This document shows positions 8,482 through 17,928 of a stretch of DNA of 64,000 nt, piece by piece; position 1 is the stretch's first letter, and each line of letters opens with the position of its first letter. The position numbers and the translations under genes were made by a program. This DNA is from a cyanobacterium PCC 7702. GTDB taxonomy: Bacteria; Cyanobacteriota; Cyanobacteriia; Cyanobacteriales; Nostocaceae. A model generated the notes under the pieces. It was not told the DNA's origin and did not search any database. It was given only the letters and a program-made list of their open reading frames with translations. The DNA is taken from NCBI GenBank assembly GCA_000332255.1, contig KB235926.1, positions 505,193 through 569,192 of the forward strand, given 5' to 3'.

Positions 8482-8968
8482 TTATTGCTCCCACAAAGAA
8501 ATGACACCATCACCTTCTATCCGCAAATACCTTCCTTGCCAATAAACACGCTGTCCAAATCCACCCATTATCCAAATAATAAACCTGAGCGGATCTCGTA
8601 GCGGGACGATCCAAAGCCAACGTAACAGTTTGGGACAGTTCATGCTGAAAATACTTACCAGTACTTGCATGTAACGAATGATAATTGTTGTCAACTATGC
8701 AATTACTGCCCAATCAGCAAGCCCCGAGATTAACAACAGCAAAATACAATAGACGCTGCCGTAGCAGAAAACCATGCTATAGTACTGCGTGCCACGATTG
8801 TAACGGATAGTGCGCCCCCAGCGCAACTCTCGGGCAAACACCTGCTTCAAGCTTTCTCGACCGGTATCCCACTCTAGAACATATGAGCCAAGTATCAGCG
8901 TTAATAATATAATTTCCAAAGCAATAATCATTTTCAATTGCTGAGAAACGTATTTCCCAAAAAAGCAA
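8482..8968 (-). pseudogene. C-terminal remnant of an HpnI/ceramide-glucosyltransferase-like gene
   Basis: The minus strand carries the last third of a GT21-type membrane glycosyltransferase. First comes AIENDYCFGNYIINA in one frame (matching the family's DDYxLGN). Then, after a frameshift near 8890, YVLEWDTGRESLKQVFAREL, RWGRTIRYNRGTQYYSMVF (the Q/RxxRW-type acceptor-site motif) and a membrane segment. After an in-frame TAG at 8695-8697 the same frame continues through RLVIRY-like membrane sequence to WIVPLRDPLRFIIWIMGG and FGQRVYWQGRYLRIEGDGV, the typical C-terminus. The N-terminal catalytic half is absent. Such enzymes act on hopanoid or ceramide lipids. With the two pseudogenes before it, this marks a lost glycolipid locus. 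Confidence 0.72.
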
Positions 8969-9272
8969 ACTTTTCAGGATTTAGCTTCTAATTTCAGATT
9001 AACTTCTCACGCCCATGTAGAATGGAAATTATAGGTGGCACTGACGTATAATGCAGTAAAAAGGGGCAAGTAAGGTTTTGAAAGTGTTCTAAATGCCTAG
9101 ATTTTATATTTCGGTGGTAAATGGTTTAAATCTGGTCTTGAAATCCGGTTATTTATTACCTTGTGCAGAGCGATCGCTTTATTTGTAGTATGATTGAAAA
9201 AGTATTGATATTTTCATTTTTGGTAGAGTATCTTGTGCCTTAACTTCTAAATTTTTTACTGGCAAAAGCTTC
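8969..9272. other. Intergenic region before the SDR gene
   Basis: About 300 bases with no gene; one HIP1-like GAGCGATCGC near 9168. It must carry the promoter of the SDR gene. I see no hairpin or further gene remnant. Confidence 0.35.
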
Positions 9273-10037
9273 ATGTCCGTTCTCAAACAGGTGAACAATA
9301 TCTTAATTGTAGGCGCTAGCCAAGGAATTGGCTTAGGTTTTGTGAAAAAATTGTTGCCTCGGGAAAATACTGCTCGTATTTATGCAACCTATCGCCATCC
9401 CCAGTCGGCTTCTGAGTTAATTAAACTAGCCGATGAATATCCGCAAAAATTAATTTGTTTGGCGATGGATGTAACTGAAGAAAAACAAATTTCCACTTGT
9501 GTAGAACAACTGTCCGTACAGATAGATAAATTGCATTTAGTAATTAATTGTGTGGGAATTTTGCACGAAGGAAGCTTACAACCAGAAAAAAGCCTCAGAC
9601 AAGTAAATCCTGAACATTTGCTGCGCTATTTTCAAGTTAATAGTATAGGCGCTGTACTGCTGGCTAAACACCTATTGCCATTGTTTCGACATCCTGACAA
9701 AAGTATTTTTGCTAGTATCTCTGCTAAACTTGGCAGTATTGGCGACAACCAACTGGGTGGGTGGTATGGCTACCGCGCTTCCAAAGCTGCACTGAACATG
9801 CTTATGCGCAATGTAGCCATAGAATATGGCAGAAGCAGTCCTAATACAGTGGTTGTGACACTGCATCCCGGTACCACTGACACTCGTCTTTCCCAACCCT
9901 TTCAAAAAAATGTACCTCAGGAAAAATTGTTTTCCGTAGAACGAACGGTGACTCAACTGCTAACGGTGATAGAAAAGCTACAACCCCACGACAGCGGACA
10001 ATTTTTTTCCTGGGACGGTAGTCGTCTGCCGTGGTAA
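9273..10037 (+). CDS. Short-chain dehydrogenase/reductase (C-factor-like)
   Basis: NAD(P)-dependent oxidoreductase of 254 residues with a Rossmann fold. Residues 11-20 carry the cofactor loop VGASQGIG. The NAG motif equivalent is NCVG (near residue 92), catalytic Ser in FASISAKLGS, and the YxxxK pair is Y167/K171 (YGYRASKAA). The insertion SIGDNQLGGWYGYRASK and the HPGTTDTRLSQPF segment are typical of the C-factor (CsgA)-like SDR subgroup widespread in bacteria. The substrate is unknown. The ATG at 9273 starts a normal N-terminus; no operon partner is obvious, the next gene starting about 250 bases later. Confidence 0.88.
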   Translation: MSVLKQVNNILIVGASQGIGLGFVKKLLPRENTARIYATYRHPQSASELIKLADEYPQKLICLAMDVTEEKQISTCVEQLSVQIDKLHLVINCVGILHEGSLQPEKSLRQVNPEHLLRYFQVNSIGAVLLAKHLLPLFRHPDKSIFASISAKLGSIGDNQLGGWYGYRASKAALNMLMRNVAIEYGRSSPNTVVVTLHPGTTDTRLSQPFQKNVPQEKLFSVERTVTQLLTVIEKLQPHDSGQFFSWDGSRLPW

Positions 10038-10285
10038 TTAATTTACCTTAATATTTGCCAGGCAAACTTTTGGCTGATTAATGTTTAAATCTCTCTACAG
10101 GGGAATAAATTTTCAAACAAGTACTTTTAGAATATATAATTAGGTCTTTTGGCAACGAGAACATTTAACTATCGTTTGGCTTTGCATATATGCTTGTTGG
10201 GACAAAAACTTTGACACATCTACCATGATTTCCAGACCGAAAAGATTTTTCCAGAAAATTGTCAATCCCTGCCAAAGTAATATCT

Positions 10286-10891
10286 ATGGCTACTCCAGTA
10301 AAAATATCAGATAATTTCACAAAAGTTTCGACAGATAGTAAAGAAGAAGAACTGATGTCAGAAGTTCTTCTATTACTCGAAAATTTAGCGCAGCGAGAAG
10401 AAGTTACAGTCAAGTTTATCCTAGACCGTCTTTATGATGTGGGTTCTCTAAATTTGATTGATGGAATATTTCGCTCTCGTAGTTTAAAAAAAGTCCTGAG
10501 ATGGATTGCCATTATGTCGAAACCAGCGTTTAGAGTTTTCGCCTGGCGTTGGTTTAAAAGAAATTGTCCTTTATTAATTACTAGGTGGTTGTACGAGCAA
10601 GTTAGTTTTAAAAAAGCGGTAATTGCGCCAGCACAAGTGGTGATGGAAAATCAACTTCCGCCTGGTAACACTGTTGCAGAATTGGAATACAAGACTAGAG
10701 AAATAAAAATTCTTCGCTCTCAAGTGAAATTATTAACTGGTATTTTAATTGGGGTAATTGCTATATTTAGTGGAAGCTTGATTTGGTTGAGTCAAAATTT
10801 AATAGCAGGGCGATCGCAACAGTTGCACACAGTAGAAAAATTGCCTCCCGTGACCATCCAAGAGGCTACTACTATTAACAGGAAGCGTTAG
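10286..10891 (+). CDS. Conserved-looking membrane-anchored protein, unknown function
   Basis: A 201-residue protein not assigned to a named family. The first 30 residues are polar; residues about 30-100 are helical and basic (LLLLENLAQREEVTVKFILD, then KKVLRWIAIMSKPAFRVFAW and RWFKRNCPLLITRWLYEQ). A short coiled segment precedes one transmembrane helix near residue 160 (LLTGILIGVIAIFSGSLIWL) and a basic tail. The ATG at 10286 is preferred over the TTG at 10259, which has no better ribosome binding site. It overlaps the end of the convergent GH31 gene by four bases, so the two transcripts end on top of each other. Confidence 0.65.
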   Translation: MATPVKISDNFTKVSTDSKEEELMSEVLLLLENLAQREEVTVKFILDRLYDVGSLNLIDGIFRSRSLKKVLRWIAIMSKPAFRVFAWRWFKRNCPLLITRWLYEQVSFKKAVIAPAQVVMENQLPPGNTVAELEYKTREIKILRSQVKLLTGILIGVIAIFSGSLIWLSQNLIAGRSQQLHTVEKLPPVTIQEATTINRKR

Positions 10892-13254
10892 CTAAAGACT
10901 AAACGACGGAAAGCACCATCATCTGCAAATTCTTGTTCTCCCAAGCCCATCACCTCAACTGTAACGGTGCGGGGATGGGGAGTCCACTGTCCTTGTCGCG
11001 CTTGAATTTCCACAACAACCTGCTTACCTTGCAAATATACCCGGTAAGTTGTGGTTGCCCACATACCTTGGCGATATTCTAAGGTTTCTCCGTCATCTTC
11101 GTATAACGTCCACTTACCTGTACCAGGAGCAACTCGCAGTCTCAGTTCCTTTACGGGTAACTCGCCTGTGTATTGCATCACCGGTGCCAAAGGAAGAACT
11201 CCTCCCGCGCGCAGGTACATCGGCATTTTTTCTAAAGGTGCATCTGCAAGGATATAAGTCGAACCCGGGTAGCATTCTCCAGTCCACCAATCGTACCAGG
11301 TTCCTTCTGGAAGGTAGACCATACGCTTATTTGTTCCCGGTCGGTAAACGGGTGCTGCCATCAACGACGGGCCTAAAAGTACCTGATCGTAGATTTCATA
11401 GGTTTTGCGATCGCGGGGATAGTGATAAAATAAAGGTCGAAGAATGGGTGTCCCCGTGGTTGCTGCTTCCCAAAACAGGGTGTAAATGTAAGGTAGGAGG
11501 CGGTAACGCCATTCAATGTATTGACGGCAGATTGCTTCGACTCGAGGTCCAAATTCCCAAGGTTCGTGACGCTTGGTATTAATCATTGAATGGGCACGCA
11601 TGAAAGGATACAAAATTCCCACCTGCATCCAGCGGGCAAACAATTCTGGAGTTGCATCACCAGCGAATCCGCCGATATCAGCTCCGACAAAGGCTATGCC
11701 GGATAAACCCAGATTGCAAAGCATGGGCAAAGACATTTCCAAATATTCCCACAAAGAGTGATTGTCTCCTGTCCATACCGCCGACCATTTTTGTACACCA
11801 GCGTACCCCGATCGCGTCAGGACAAAAGAACGCGATCGCTTCCGCAGTTTTTCTAATCCCTCGTAACAAGCACGAGCCATCATCATTCCGTACAAATTGT
11901 GGATTTCGGCGTAGGTTGTGCGCTCGTCAGCAGGACCTGCGGGTGCATCCATGGGTAAGAAAATTTTTTTTCCTCCCTCGTCTCCAAAGGGGCGATCGTT
12001 CATTGCTGGTTCGTTCATATCATTCCAGATACCAGCAACGCCCATTGCAGTCAGGTTGCGGTGCAATTCTCCCCACCACTGGCGCACCTCCGGACGAAGA
12101 AAATCAGGGAACACAGCGCGTCCTGGCCAGACATAACCGTGAAAAATCTTACCGTCTGCTGTACGAAGAAAATAATCCTTTTCTATTCCTTGGTCGTAAA
12201 CAGAGTAATCTGCTTGCGGTTCAAATTTTACCCCCGGGTCGACAATAGTAACGACTTTAAATCCTTCCCGTTCCAGATCGTCGAGCAATTTTTTCGGATC
12301 TGGAAATCGCTTGGGATTCCAGGTAAATACCCGGAAGCCAAACATGTAGTCAATATCTAGGTGGATAACATCACAGGGAATGCGGCGGTGACGTAACTGA
12401 TACACTAATTGTCGCACCTGTGTTTCTGAATCGTAACTCCAGCGACATTGGTGGTAACCCAGCGCCCATCGCGGTGGTAGCGTTATTCGTCCTGTTAATT
12501 GCGTGTAAGTGCGGAGGATCTCAGCGGGTTCGGGACCGTAAATCAGGTAGTAGTCCAGTTCGCCTCCCATAGTTTCCATCCGCAAAACATCTGGTTGTTC
12601 AGCACCAACATCAAAGCGACTCCAAAATGTGGTGTTAAAAAATAAACCATAGCCTACCTGCGTCCGCAGGGCCAGGAAAAACGGAACAGCCAAGTACATT
12701 GCATCTGTCAGCATTGTGTAATCCAGGCTATCCGTCGTCCAATTGGTCAGGCGTTTGCCTTTTTGCTCGAGCAATCCCGGACGTTCGCCAAAGCCGTAGA
12801 ATTTTTCCTCAGCTTCCATGCGCTTCCAACACGCAACTTGGGACTTACCCGCTCCCAATTGTCGCCAACCGATTCCCAAACCAGTATCGTGAGCAAAAGG
12901 GCGATTTTCTCGGTCGAAAAACTTGACTCGACAGGAGGAGGGATGGCGTTCTACCTGGATCCTTATTTTTTCAGTTTCAATAATTACTTCTTTTTCCGTT
13001 TGCTGCACCTCAAAAGCGACTGCGGGTGGCCATTCTTCATCTGCGACGGTAACGGCCCAAGAGCGTCTGGGTCTAAACTCTCCTGTGGGTGAAAAGCGCA
13101 CTCGCACCAAGTTGGGAGCTAGAACGCGCAAGTAAAGGTAACAAACACCGCATTGAAAATCTACTCCCCGCGGATGGCGCTGGATATTTTCAACAGAAGG
13201 GATAAGATTCCATGCTGGTTCGCGGACAGGTAGTTCTCCGGTAAATTCTGGCAT
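10888..13254 (-). CDS. Glycoside hydrolase family 31 alpha-glucosidase
   Basis: Retaining alpha-glycosidase of 788 residues, probably an alpha-glucosidase acting on maltose-type oligosaccharides. Order: N-terminal beta-sandwich (about 1-230), (beta/alpha)8 barrel and C-terminal beta domains. The nucleophile region GIWNDMNEPAMN (Asp near residue 409) is the GH31 signature. RWALGYHQCRWSY and PCDVIHLDIDYM at the barrel start and FVGADIGGFAGD with the acid/base Asp region are also present. Start: ATG at 13254 (MPEFTGELPVREPAW) fits the family N-terminus and has AGGA ten bases upstream; the TTG at 13296 would add 14 residues of no recognisable value. No signal peptide is visible, so it is likely cytoplasmic. 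No sugar transporter is adjacent; a GH65 enzyme lies 11 kb away. Confidence 0.92.
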   Translation of the reverse strand: MPEFTGELPVREPAWNLIPSVENIQRHPRGVDFQCGVCYLYLRVLAPNLVRVRFSPTGEFRPRRSWAVTVADEEWPPAVAFEVQQTEKEVIIETEKIRIQVERHPSSCRVKFFDRENRPFAHDTGLGIGWRQLGAGKSQVACWKRMEAEEKFYGFGERPGLLEQKGKRLTNWTTDSLDYTMLTDAMYLAVPFFLALRTQVGYGLFFNTTFWSRFDVGAEQPDVLRMETMGGELDYYLIYGPEPAEILRTYTQLTGRITLPPRWALGYHQCRWSYDSETQVRQLVYQLRHRRIPCDVIHLDIDYMFGFRVFTWNPKRFPDPKKLLDDLEREGFKVVTIVDPGVKFEPQADYSVYDQGIEKDYFLRTADGKIFHGYVWPGRAVFPDFLRPEVRQWWGELHRNLTAMGVAGIWNDMNEPAMNDRPFGDEGGKKIFLPMDAPAGPADERTTYAEIHNLYGMMMARACYEGLEKLRKRSRSFVLTRSGYAGVQKWSAVWTGDNHSLWEYLEMSLPMLCNLGLSGIAFVGADIGGFAGDATPELFARWMQVGILYPFMRAHSMINTKRHEPWEFGPRVEAICRQYIEWRYRLLPYIYTLFWEAATTGTPILRPLFYHYPRDRKTYEIYDQVLLGPSLMAAPVYRPGTNKRMVYLPEGTWYDWWTGECYPGSTYILADAPLEKMPMYLRAGGVLPLAPVMQYTGELPVKELRLRVAPGTGKWTLYEDDGETLEYRQGMWATTTYRVYLQGKQVVVEIQARQGQWTPHPRTVTVEVMGLGEQEFADDGAFRRLVFS

Positions 13255-13383
13255 ATTTTTGTAGTCCTGATGAGCAGTATGGTTAGCAGTAACCAAGACC
13301 TCACCAACCTAGATTTAAGCATGTATATTTTTCATCAGCCGGGGGAGGTAAAAGCATGTATGTTTTTCTGTTACTGCCAGTAC

Positions 13384-14460
13384 TTACTCCTCAATTTGCC
13401 AAGCATCCTTGGTCATTTCCTCATCTAAAATCTTCCTGGCTCGTACTACGACAATAATTCGTCCTAGTAGTGGTTGTTCTGGTTCAGTTTCGAACCACTG
13501 AAAATCTAATTCTCCGCAGTTATCTACTACAAAATAGCTGATGGAGTCCCATTTTCTTTGAGCGCGGTCGATCACTACCATGACTGGTTCTGCGGTGTTT
13601 TGGGTTTGGTTTGGTAGGCGATCGCTACTGCACAAAATTGCTACCGGATCTTCTGCACTCAATACTAACTGCCAACCTGGTAAGGGAACCCACGCTTGTT
13701 CTCCAGCAAATTTCACCATGCGAAACGGCCCGGTTTCTTCTACCAGGGGAACTGCTTGCAAATCTTGGGGTTTTAGTGGCAACTCCCCTACTACTGGAAT
13801 CACGCGGGGCATTTCTTCAGCAGATTCCGGTCTGTAAAAGGGTAAAGTTGGAGCTTGTTTTTTGGGTACAACAGTAAAATCCGTTAATAAATGTTCTATT
13901 TGTTGCCTGGCTGTTTGCGTGTGGGCGAATTTTAAACCTTTGCCGATCAAACGCGATCGCACTTGCAAATCCGAATGCTGACGAGCAAGTTTCCAATACT
14001 GATAGGCTACTGCATCGCCCGCATGTTGGGAAAATCCCTGTGGTAGCTCGCGCAAACGAGAAAATTCCTTTATTGCTTTTGCTACTTCTCGCGCCTCCAT
14101 TGCATCCAGTTTGTGTTCCCAAGTTAGTGTTGCAGCTGCAGCTCTTTCTGCTTGAGTGAGCAAGCGCAATTCGTACAACACATCACTTCCTCGTTGGGAA
14201 TAATAAGAGAGTACCTGTGGTGATGCTCCTTCCTTTTCTAAAGAACTATACACCTGGGCGCCGACAATAATTTGATTTTGTAGTGACGGCTCAAAACCTG
14301 TAGCTTCAAAAATTGCTTGCGGATTGTAACCAGTTTTTTGCAAGTAGGCACAAGCTTGGCCCCATTCTACCCAGTTACCTTGCTTTTGTCGCAGTTTTTG
14401 CAGCAACTGGGGGGCTGGATCGTCTTTAGAATTCTCACCGTGGGGTCCTAGGTCAGTCAT
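13384..14460 (-). CDS. raf1: Rubisco accumulation factor 1 (Raf1)
   Basis: Assembly chaperone that holds Rubisco large-subunit dimers until the octamer forms. The 358-residue protein has the N-terminal helical domain (about 20-200: KQGNWVEWGQACAYLQKTGY, QAIFEATGFEP, then YSQRGSDVLYELRLLTQAER), a linker (FYRPESAEEMPRVIPVVGEL) and the C-terminal beta domain (about 220-345: WVPLPGWQLVLSAEDPVAIL, LDFQWFETEP). Length and layout match cyanobacterial Raf1. The ATG at 14460 (MTDLGPHGEN) is the only reasonable start. Monocistronic on the minus strand, upstream of the GH31 gene with a short gap; it lies 12 kb from ccmO, so CO2-fixation genes are loosely grouped here. Confidence 0.92.
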   Translation of the reverse strand: MTDLGPHGENSKDDPAPQLLQKLRQKQGNWVEWGQACAYLQKTGYNPQAIFEATGFEPSLQNQIIVGAQVYSSLEKEGASPQVLSYYSQRGSDVLYELRLLTQAERAAAATLTWEHKLDAMEAREVAKAIKEFSRLRELPQGFSQHAGDAVAYQYWKLARQHSDLQVRSRLIGKGLKFAHTQTARQQIEHLLTDFTVVPKKQAPTLPFYRPESAEEMPRVIPVVGELPLKPQDLQAVPLVEETGPFRMVKFAGEQAWVPLPGWQLVLSAEDPVAILCSSDRLPNQTQNTAEPVMVVIDRAQRKWDSISYFVVDNCGELDFQWFETEPEQPLLGRIIVVVRARKILDEEMTKDAWQIEE

Positions 14461-14636
14461 GAGCAGTCGGCAAAATTTAACAACACGCTGATACCAAAAA
14501 TCTATTTTAGGTCTTTGAGTCTCTTCCGAGAAGCAGTTGCTATCTGTAGCAGGAAATTAAATTCTGAGTTATGAATAAAAAAGGACATTGTATTCCTTTA
14601 GTTAAGTAATTACCCTGATAAAAATCCCTTGTCCAA

Positions 14637-15665
14637 ATGGACACATATCACGGGCATTGTATAGAATGTAACGCAATTGTGAATGCTTGCCAAAATTATC
14701 TTATGGATAATCCCGTTTCCGAATTCGATAAAGTGCGTCGCCAATTGATGACTTTGGATAAACCTAAAAAACAAAAAATATTAGTGGTTGATGACGAACC
14801 AGATAACTTAGATCTGCTGTATCGTACCTTCCGACGAGATTTTAACGTCCTCAAAGCAGATAGTGGTATAAATGCCTTAAAAATATTAGCCTCAGAAGGA
14901 GAAGTGGCTGTAATCATCTCCGATCAAAGAATGCCAGAAATGAAGGGAACTGAGTTTCTCAGCAAAACAGTACCCCAGTTTCCAAACACAGTCAGAATTA
15001 TCCTTACAGGCTTTACCGATATAGAAGACTTGGTAGAAGCAATAAATGCCGGACAAGTTTATAAGTATATCACCAAACCTTGGGATCCAGGAGAACTCAA
15101 AGCAGTAGTTCAAAGAGCAGCAGAAACCTACGACCTGCTCAAACAGCGCACAGAAGAATTATGCCGCGCTAATGCCCAAATGGCTTTACTATCTGTTTTA
15201 GTAGAAGTTGCTCAAGATACTTCTAATTTAGAAACTACTCTGAACTCCATTGCCAGGGCTTTTGGTGAAAGTTTTGCTGTTGATGGAGCGATTTTGCAGC
15301 TTGTCGACAACAATCGCCTCATAGAAACCCAAGGTTGCTACAGCCATACAGATTCTCTCGAAAATTGGCTAGCTCGCGATCCGCTAACCAGCGAAGCGAT
15401 CGCCACCAAAGAAATGCAAGTCTCGGTTAACGTACCCCAAGACGATAAACTAGCTGGCATTAGTCACTACTCAGACACCGGTGTAGAGGCGCATTTGATT
15501 ATCCCCATTACTTCTGCAGGTAAAGTTTTAGCCGTATTGTCCCTACAATGGCAAAAACCCCGCGCTTTGCGAGAAGATGAACTCAAACTCATTCATCTAT
15601 CCGCACAACTAGTAGGGCTGGTGCTAAGTGCAATTCGTTACCAACAACCAGTCCACACTTCCTAA
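14637..15665 (+). CDS. Response regulator with GAF output domain
   Basis: A 342-residue signalling protein. The receiver domain (about 47-165) has KILVVDDEPDNLDLLYRTF, phospho-acceptor Asp in VAVIISDQRMPEMKG, Thr in RIILTGFTD and Lys in YKYITKPWDP; the ...GQVYKYITKPW pattern is that of RpfG/HD-GYP-type receivers, but no HD-GYP follows. Instead a coiled linker (LKQRTEELCRANAQMALLSV) leads into a GAF domain (about 195-335). ATG at 14637 gives a Cys-containing N-terminal extension; ATG at 14703 (MDNPVSEFDKVRRQLM) is an equally possible start. No kinase is adjacent; target unknown. Confidence 0.85.
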   Translation: MDTYHGHCIECNAIVNACQNYLMDNPVSEFDKVRRQLMTLDKPKKQKILVVDDEPDNLDLLYRTFRRDFNVLKADSGINALKILASEGEVAVIISDQRMPEMKGTEFLSKTVPQFPNTVRIILTGFTDIEDLVEAINAGQVYKYITKPWDPGELKAVVQRAAETYDLLKQRTEELCRANAQMALLSVLVEVAQDTSNLETTLNSIARAFGESFAVDGAILQLVDNNRLIETQGCYSHTDSLENWLARDPLTSEAIATKEMQVSVNVPQDDKLAGISHYSDTGVEAHLIIPITSAGKVLAVLSLQWQKPRALREDELKLIHLSAQLVGLVLSAIRYQQPVHTS

Positions 15666-15707
15666 ACCACTCTCTGTCGTCAATAGTCTATAGTAGTTGA
15701 CTGTATC

Positions 15708-15735
15708 AAGCCTGAAATAACCGGCTTTTTCTTCT
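15708..15735 (+). terminator. Possible terminator after the receiver-GAF gene
   Basis: AAGCC (15708-15712) pairs with GGCTT (15723-15727) across a ten-base loop and runs into TTTTTCTTCTTT. Short stem, so moderate support. Confidence 0.4.
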
Positions 15736-15760
15736 TTACCAACTATTTGACTATTGACCG

Positions 15761-16453
15761 ATGGCTGATGAAATTCGCAATATTTTCGACCGTATCGCCC
15801 CTGTTTACGACCAGTTGAACGATTGCTTGAGCTTGGGACAACACCGAATTTGGAAAGAAATGACGGTCAAATGGAGCCAAGCTAAACCAGGAGACACTTG
15901 TGTGGATTTATGTTGCGGTAGCGGCGATCTCGCTTTTCGATTAGCACGACGCGTCAAACCTAGCGGAAAAGTTTATGGAGTAGATTTTTCGCCCGCACAA
16001 TTGGAAATTGCCAAAAAACGTTCTCAAACCCACTACCCCTATTGCGCGATCGCTTTCTTACAAGCCGACGTATTAAATCTACCTTTTGAGGATAACCAAT
16101 TTGACGCTGCAACAATGGGTTATGGCTTGCGAAACGTCAAAGACATCCCCCAATGCTTAAAAGAATTGCACCGCGTTCTCAAAAAAGGTGCCAAGGCGGC
16201 AATTTTAGATTTCCACCGTCCCGCTGATTCGATGCTAAGGACATTTCAGCAGTGGTATCTTGATTGTCTTGTTGTTCCCATTGCCTCTCGGATGGGTTTC
16301 AAGGAAGAATACGCTTATATCAGTCCAAGCTTAGACCGCTTCCCCACAGGTAAACAGCAAGTAAAAATAGCTCTTCAAGTCGGTTTTGCAACTGCCACAC
16401 ACTACCCCATTGCGAACGGTATGATGGGAGTGCTGGTAGTCAGCAAATTTTAG
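15761..16453 (+). CDS. menG: 2-phytyl-1,4-naphthoquinone methyltransferase MenG
   Basis: SAM-dependent C-methyltransferase of the UbiE/MenG family, final step of phylloquinone (or menaquinone) synthesis, needed for photosystem I. In 230 residues it shows the family start IRNIFDRIAPVYDQLND, the SAM motif I VDLCCGSGDLAFRLARR, motif II FDAATMGYGLRNVKDIP and the C-terminal GFKEEYAYISPSLDRFP followed by ANGMMGVLVVSK. Cyanobacteria make phylloquinone through MenG, and this length matches those enzymes better than proteobacterial UbiE (about 250). ATG at 15761. The next gene, DUF445, is on the same strand 115 bases downstream. Confidence 0.94.
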   Translation: MADEIRNIFDRIAPVYDQLNDCLSLGQHRIWKEMTVKWSQAKPGDTCVDLCCGSGDLAFRLARRVKPSGKVYGVDFSPAQLEIAKKRSQTHYPYCAIAFLQADVLNLPFEDNQFDAATMGYGLRNVKDIPQCLKELHRVLKKGAKAAILDFHRPADSMLRTFQQWYLDCLVVPIASRMGFKEEYAYISPSLDRFPTGKQQVKIALQVGFATATHYPIANGMMGVLVVSKF

Positions 16454-16568
16454 ATATACGAATAAAAATTGGGAAATAATTAGTAGTTACTACTAAGTCA
16501 ACTAACAACTCGATTGTTCCCAATCCCTACCTGAAAATCCAATATTCAACTCCAAAATCCAAAATTCC

Positions 16569-17807
16569 GTGGATTGGTCTCATCTTTGGTTATATTTATC
16601 CCCTCCTGTTTTGGGTGGAATCATCGGCTATTTCACCAACGATATAGCCATCAAAATGTTGTTTCGCCCTTACAAAGCAATCTACATCGCCGGACGAAGA
16701 GTTCCATTCACACCCGGACTTATTCCTCGCAACCAGGAACGCTTAGCCAAAAATATCTCAGATACCATTATGGGATCGCTGCTAACACCAGAAGAACTGC
16801 AAAATCTGGCGCGGCGACTTTTAGAAACACAACGCGTGCAATCAGCAATCCTCTGGTTGCTGAAAATGGCAATCGACAACATTAAAGCAGATAAACAGCA
16901 GAAAACGGCTAAAATTGTAGCAGGAATTTTGCGGGACCTGCTAGGGGAGTCTTTACCGCGTTTGCTGAAAGTACTGGCACGACGCGAAGACTTTTTGGAA
17001 GCCCAAATCAATCAAATTTTTGATCAGATTTTGTTGGAATTTCAACTCAGTGAAGAACAAGCTTCTCGCCTTGCTGATTGGCTGTTGCAAGTTTTGTTGC
17101 CACCAAACACGCTCAGACAAGCTATCATTGATTTTCTCAGCGATCGCACCATTCAAACTATCGATGAAAACTTTCGCGAAAAAACCAGCGGTACCTACTG
17201 GGTAGTAGCAAATTTATTTGGCTTGCGCAACGCCCTGACTCGGTTGCGAACCTATTGTTTGGACGAAAAAGAAGCAACCAACGAACGCTTGCAAGAATGG
17301 ATTCAGGATTTGCAAGTGCGCGATCGCCTCAAAGAAGTATTGCAAAATCTGAGTTTACAAAATTTACCCATAGGTACTGTCCGCCAATTGCGAAAGACAA
17401 CGCGCGAAATTGTCCGCCAATACCTACAAACTAACGGTAGCGAATTTCTACAAGGATTAACAGATTCAGTGGACTGGCATAATATAGCTGTCTTGTTAGT
17501 TAACCGTCTTAGCAATTCCTCTGTAGTCAGTGCTTCTTTAGAAGTCGTTAGCCAAGAACTGGCTTTAATTCTAGAGCGTTATCTAGAAAAAGATTTAGAA
17601 GCTATCGTCACTCACGTCATCCCAATTTTGTCCATTGATCAGGTAATTATTGATAGAGTTAAATCTACTTCACCCGCTCAATTAGAAGCAGCTATTGAAG
17701 GCATTGTTAAAAATGAACTGCAAGCTATCGTGACATTAGGTGGTATTTTAGGTTTCGTTGTAGGTTTATTTCAAACAGCCTTTTTATTAATTAGTAACAC
17801 AATATAA
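16569..17807 (+). CDS. DUF445-family membrane protein (YheB-like)
   Basis: A 412-residue protein of a family of unknown function. The N-terminal segment [19 protein letters not shown] and the motif [20 protein letters not shown], then [19 protein letters not shown], are the DUF445 signature. The middle is long and helical without membrane segments, and the C-terminus ends in one hydrophobic helix ([20 protein letters not shown]). So both ends sit in the membrane and the middle faces one side. GTG start at 16569; no ATG fits the conserved N-terminus. Possibly cotranscribed with menG, though no functional link is known. Confidence 0.88.
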   Translation: MDWSHLWLYLSPPVLGGIIGYFTNDIAIKMLFRPYKAIYIAGRRVPFTPGLIPRNQERLAKNISDTIMGSLLTPEELQNLARRLLETQRVQSAILWLLKMAIDNIKADKQQKTAKIVAGILRDLLGESLPRLLKVLARREDFLEAQINQIFDQILLEFQLSEEQASRLADWLLQVLLPPNTLRQAIIDFLSDRTIQTIDENFREKTSGTYWVVANLFGLRNALTRLRTYCLDEKEATNERLQEWIQDLQVRDRLKEVLQNLSLQNLPIGTVRQLRKTTREIVRQYLQTNGSEFLQGLTDSVDWHNIAVLLVNRLSNSSVVSASLEVVSQELALILERYLEKDLEAIVTHVIPILSIDQVIIDRVKSTSPAQLEAAIEGIVKNELQAIVTLGGILGFVVGLFQTAFLLISNTI

Positions 17808-17928
17808 TTACTTTCTTATCGCACTCAATAATTAACACTCGCTCGTAGTAAAGACTTTAAGCCCTTTCGTCACGTGTGGTCAGGTGACAAATCGCCTACT
17901 ACTAACACTGTGGCCAGCAAGCATTTAT

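Noticed and set aside
11652-12248. Long plus-strand frame of 198 codons within the GH31 gene
   Set aside because: Shadow of a strongly coding GH31 sequence; composition is Arg/Pro/Ser-rich as usual for antisense frames.
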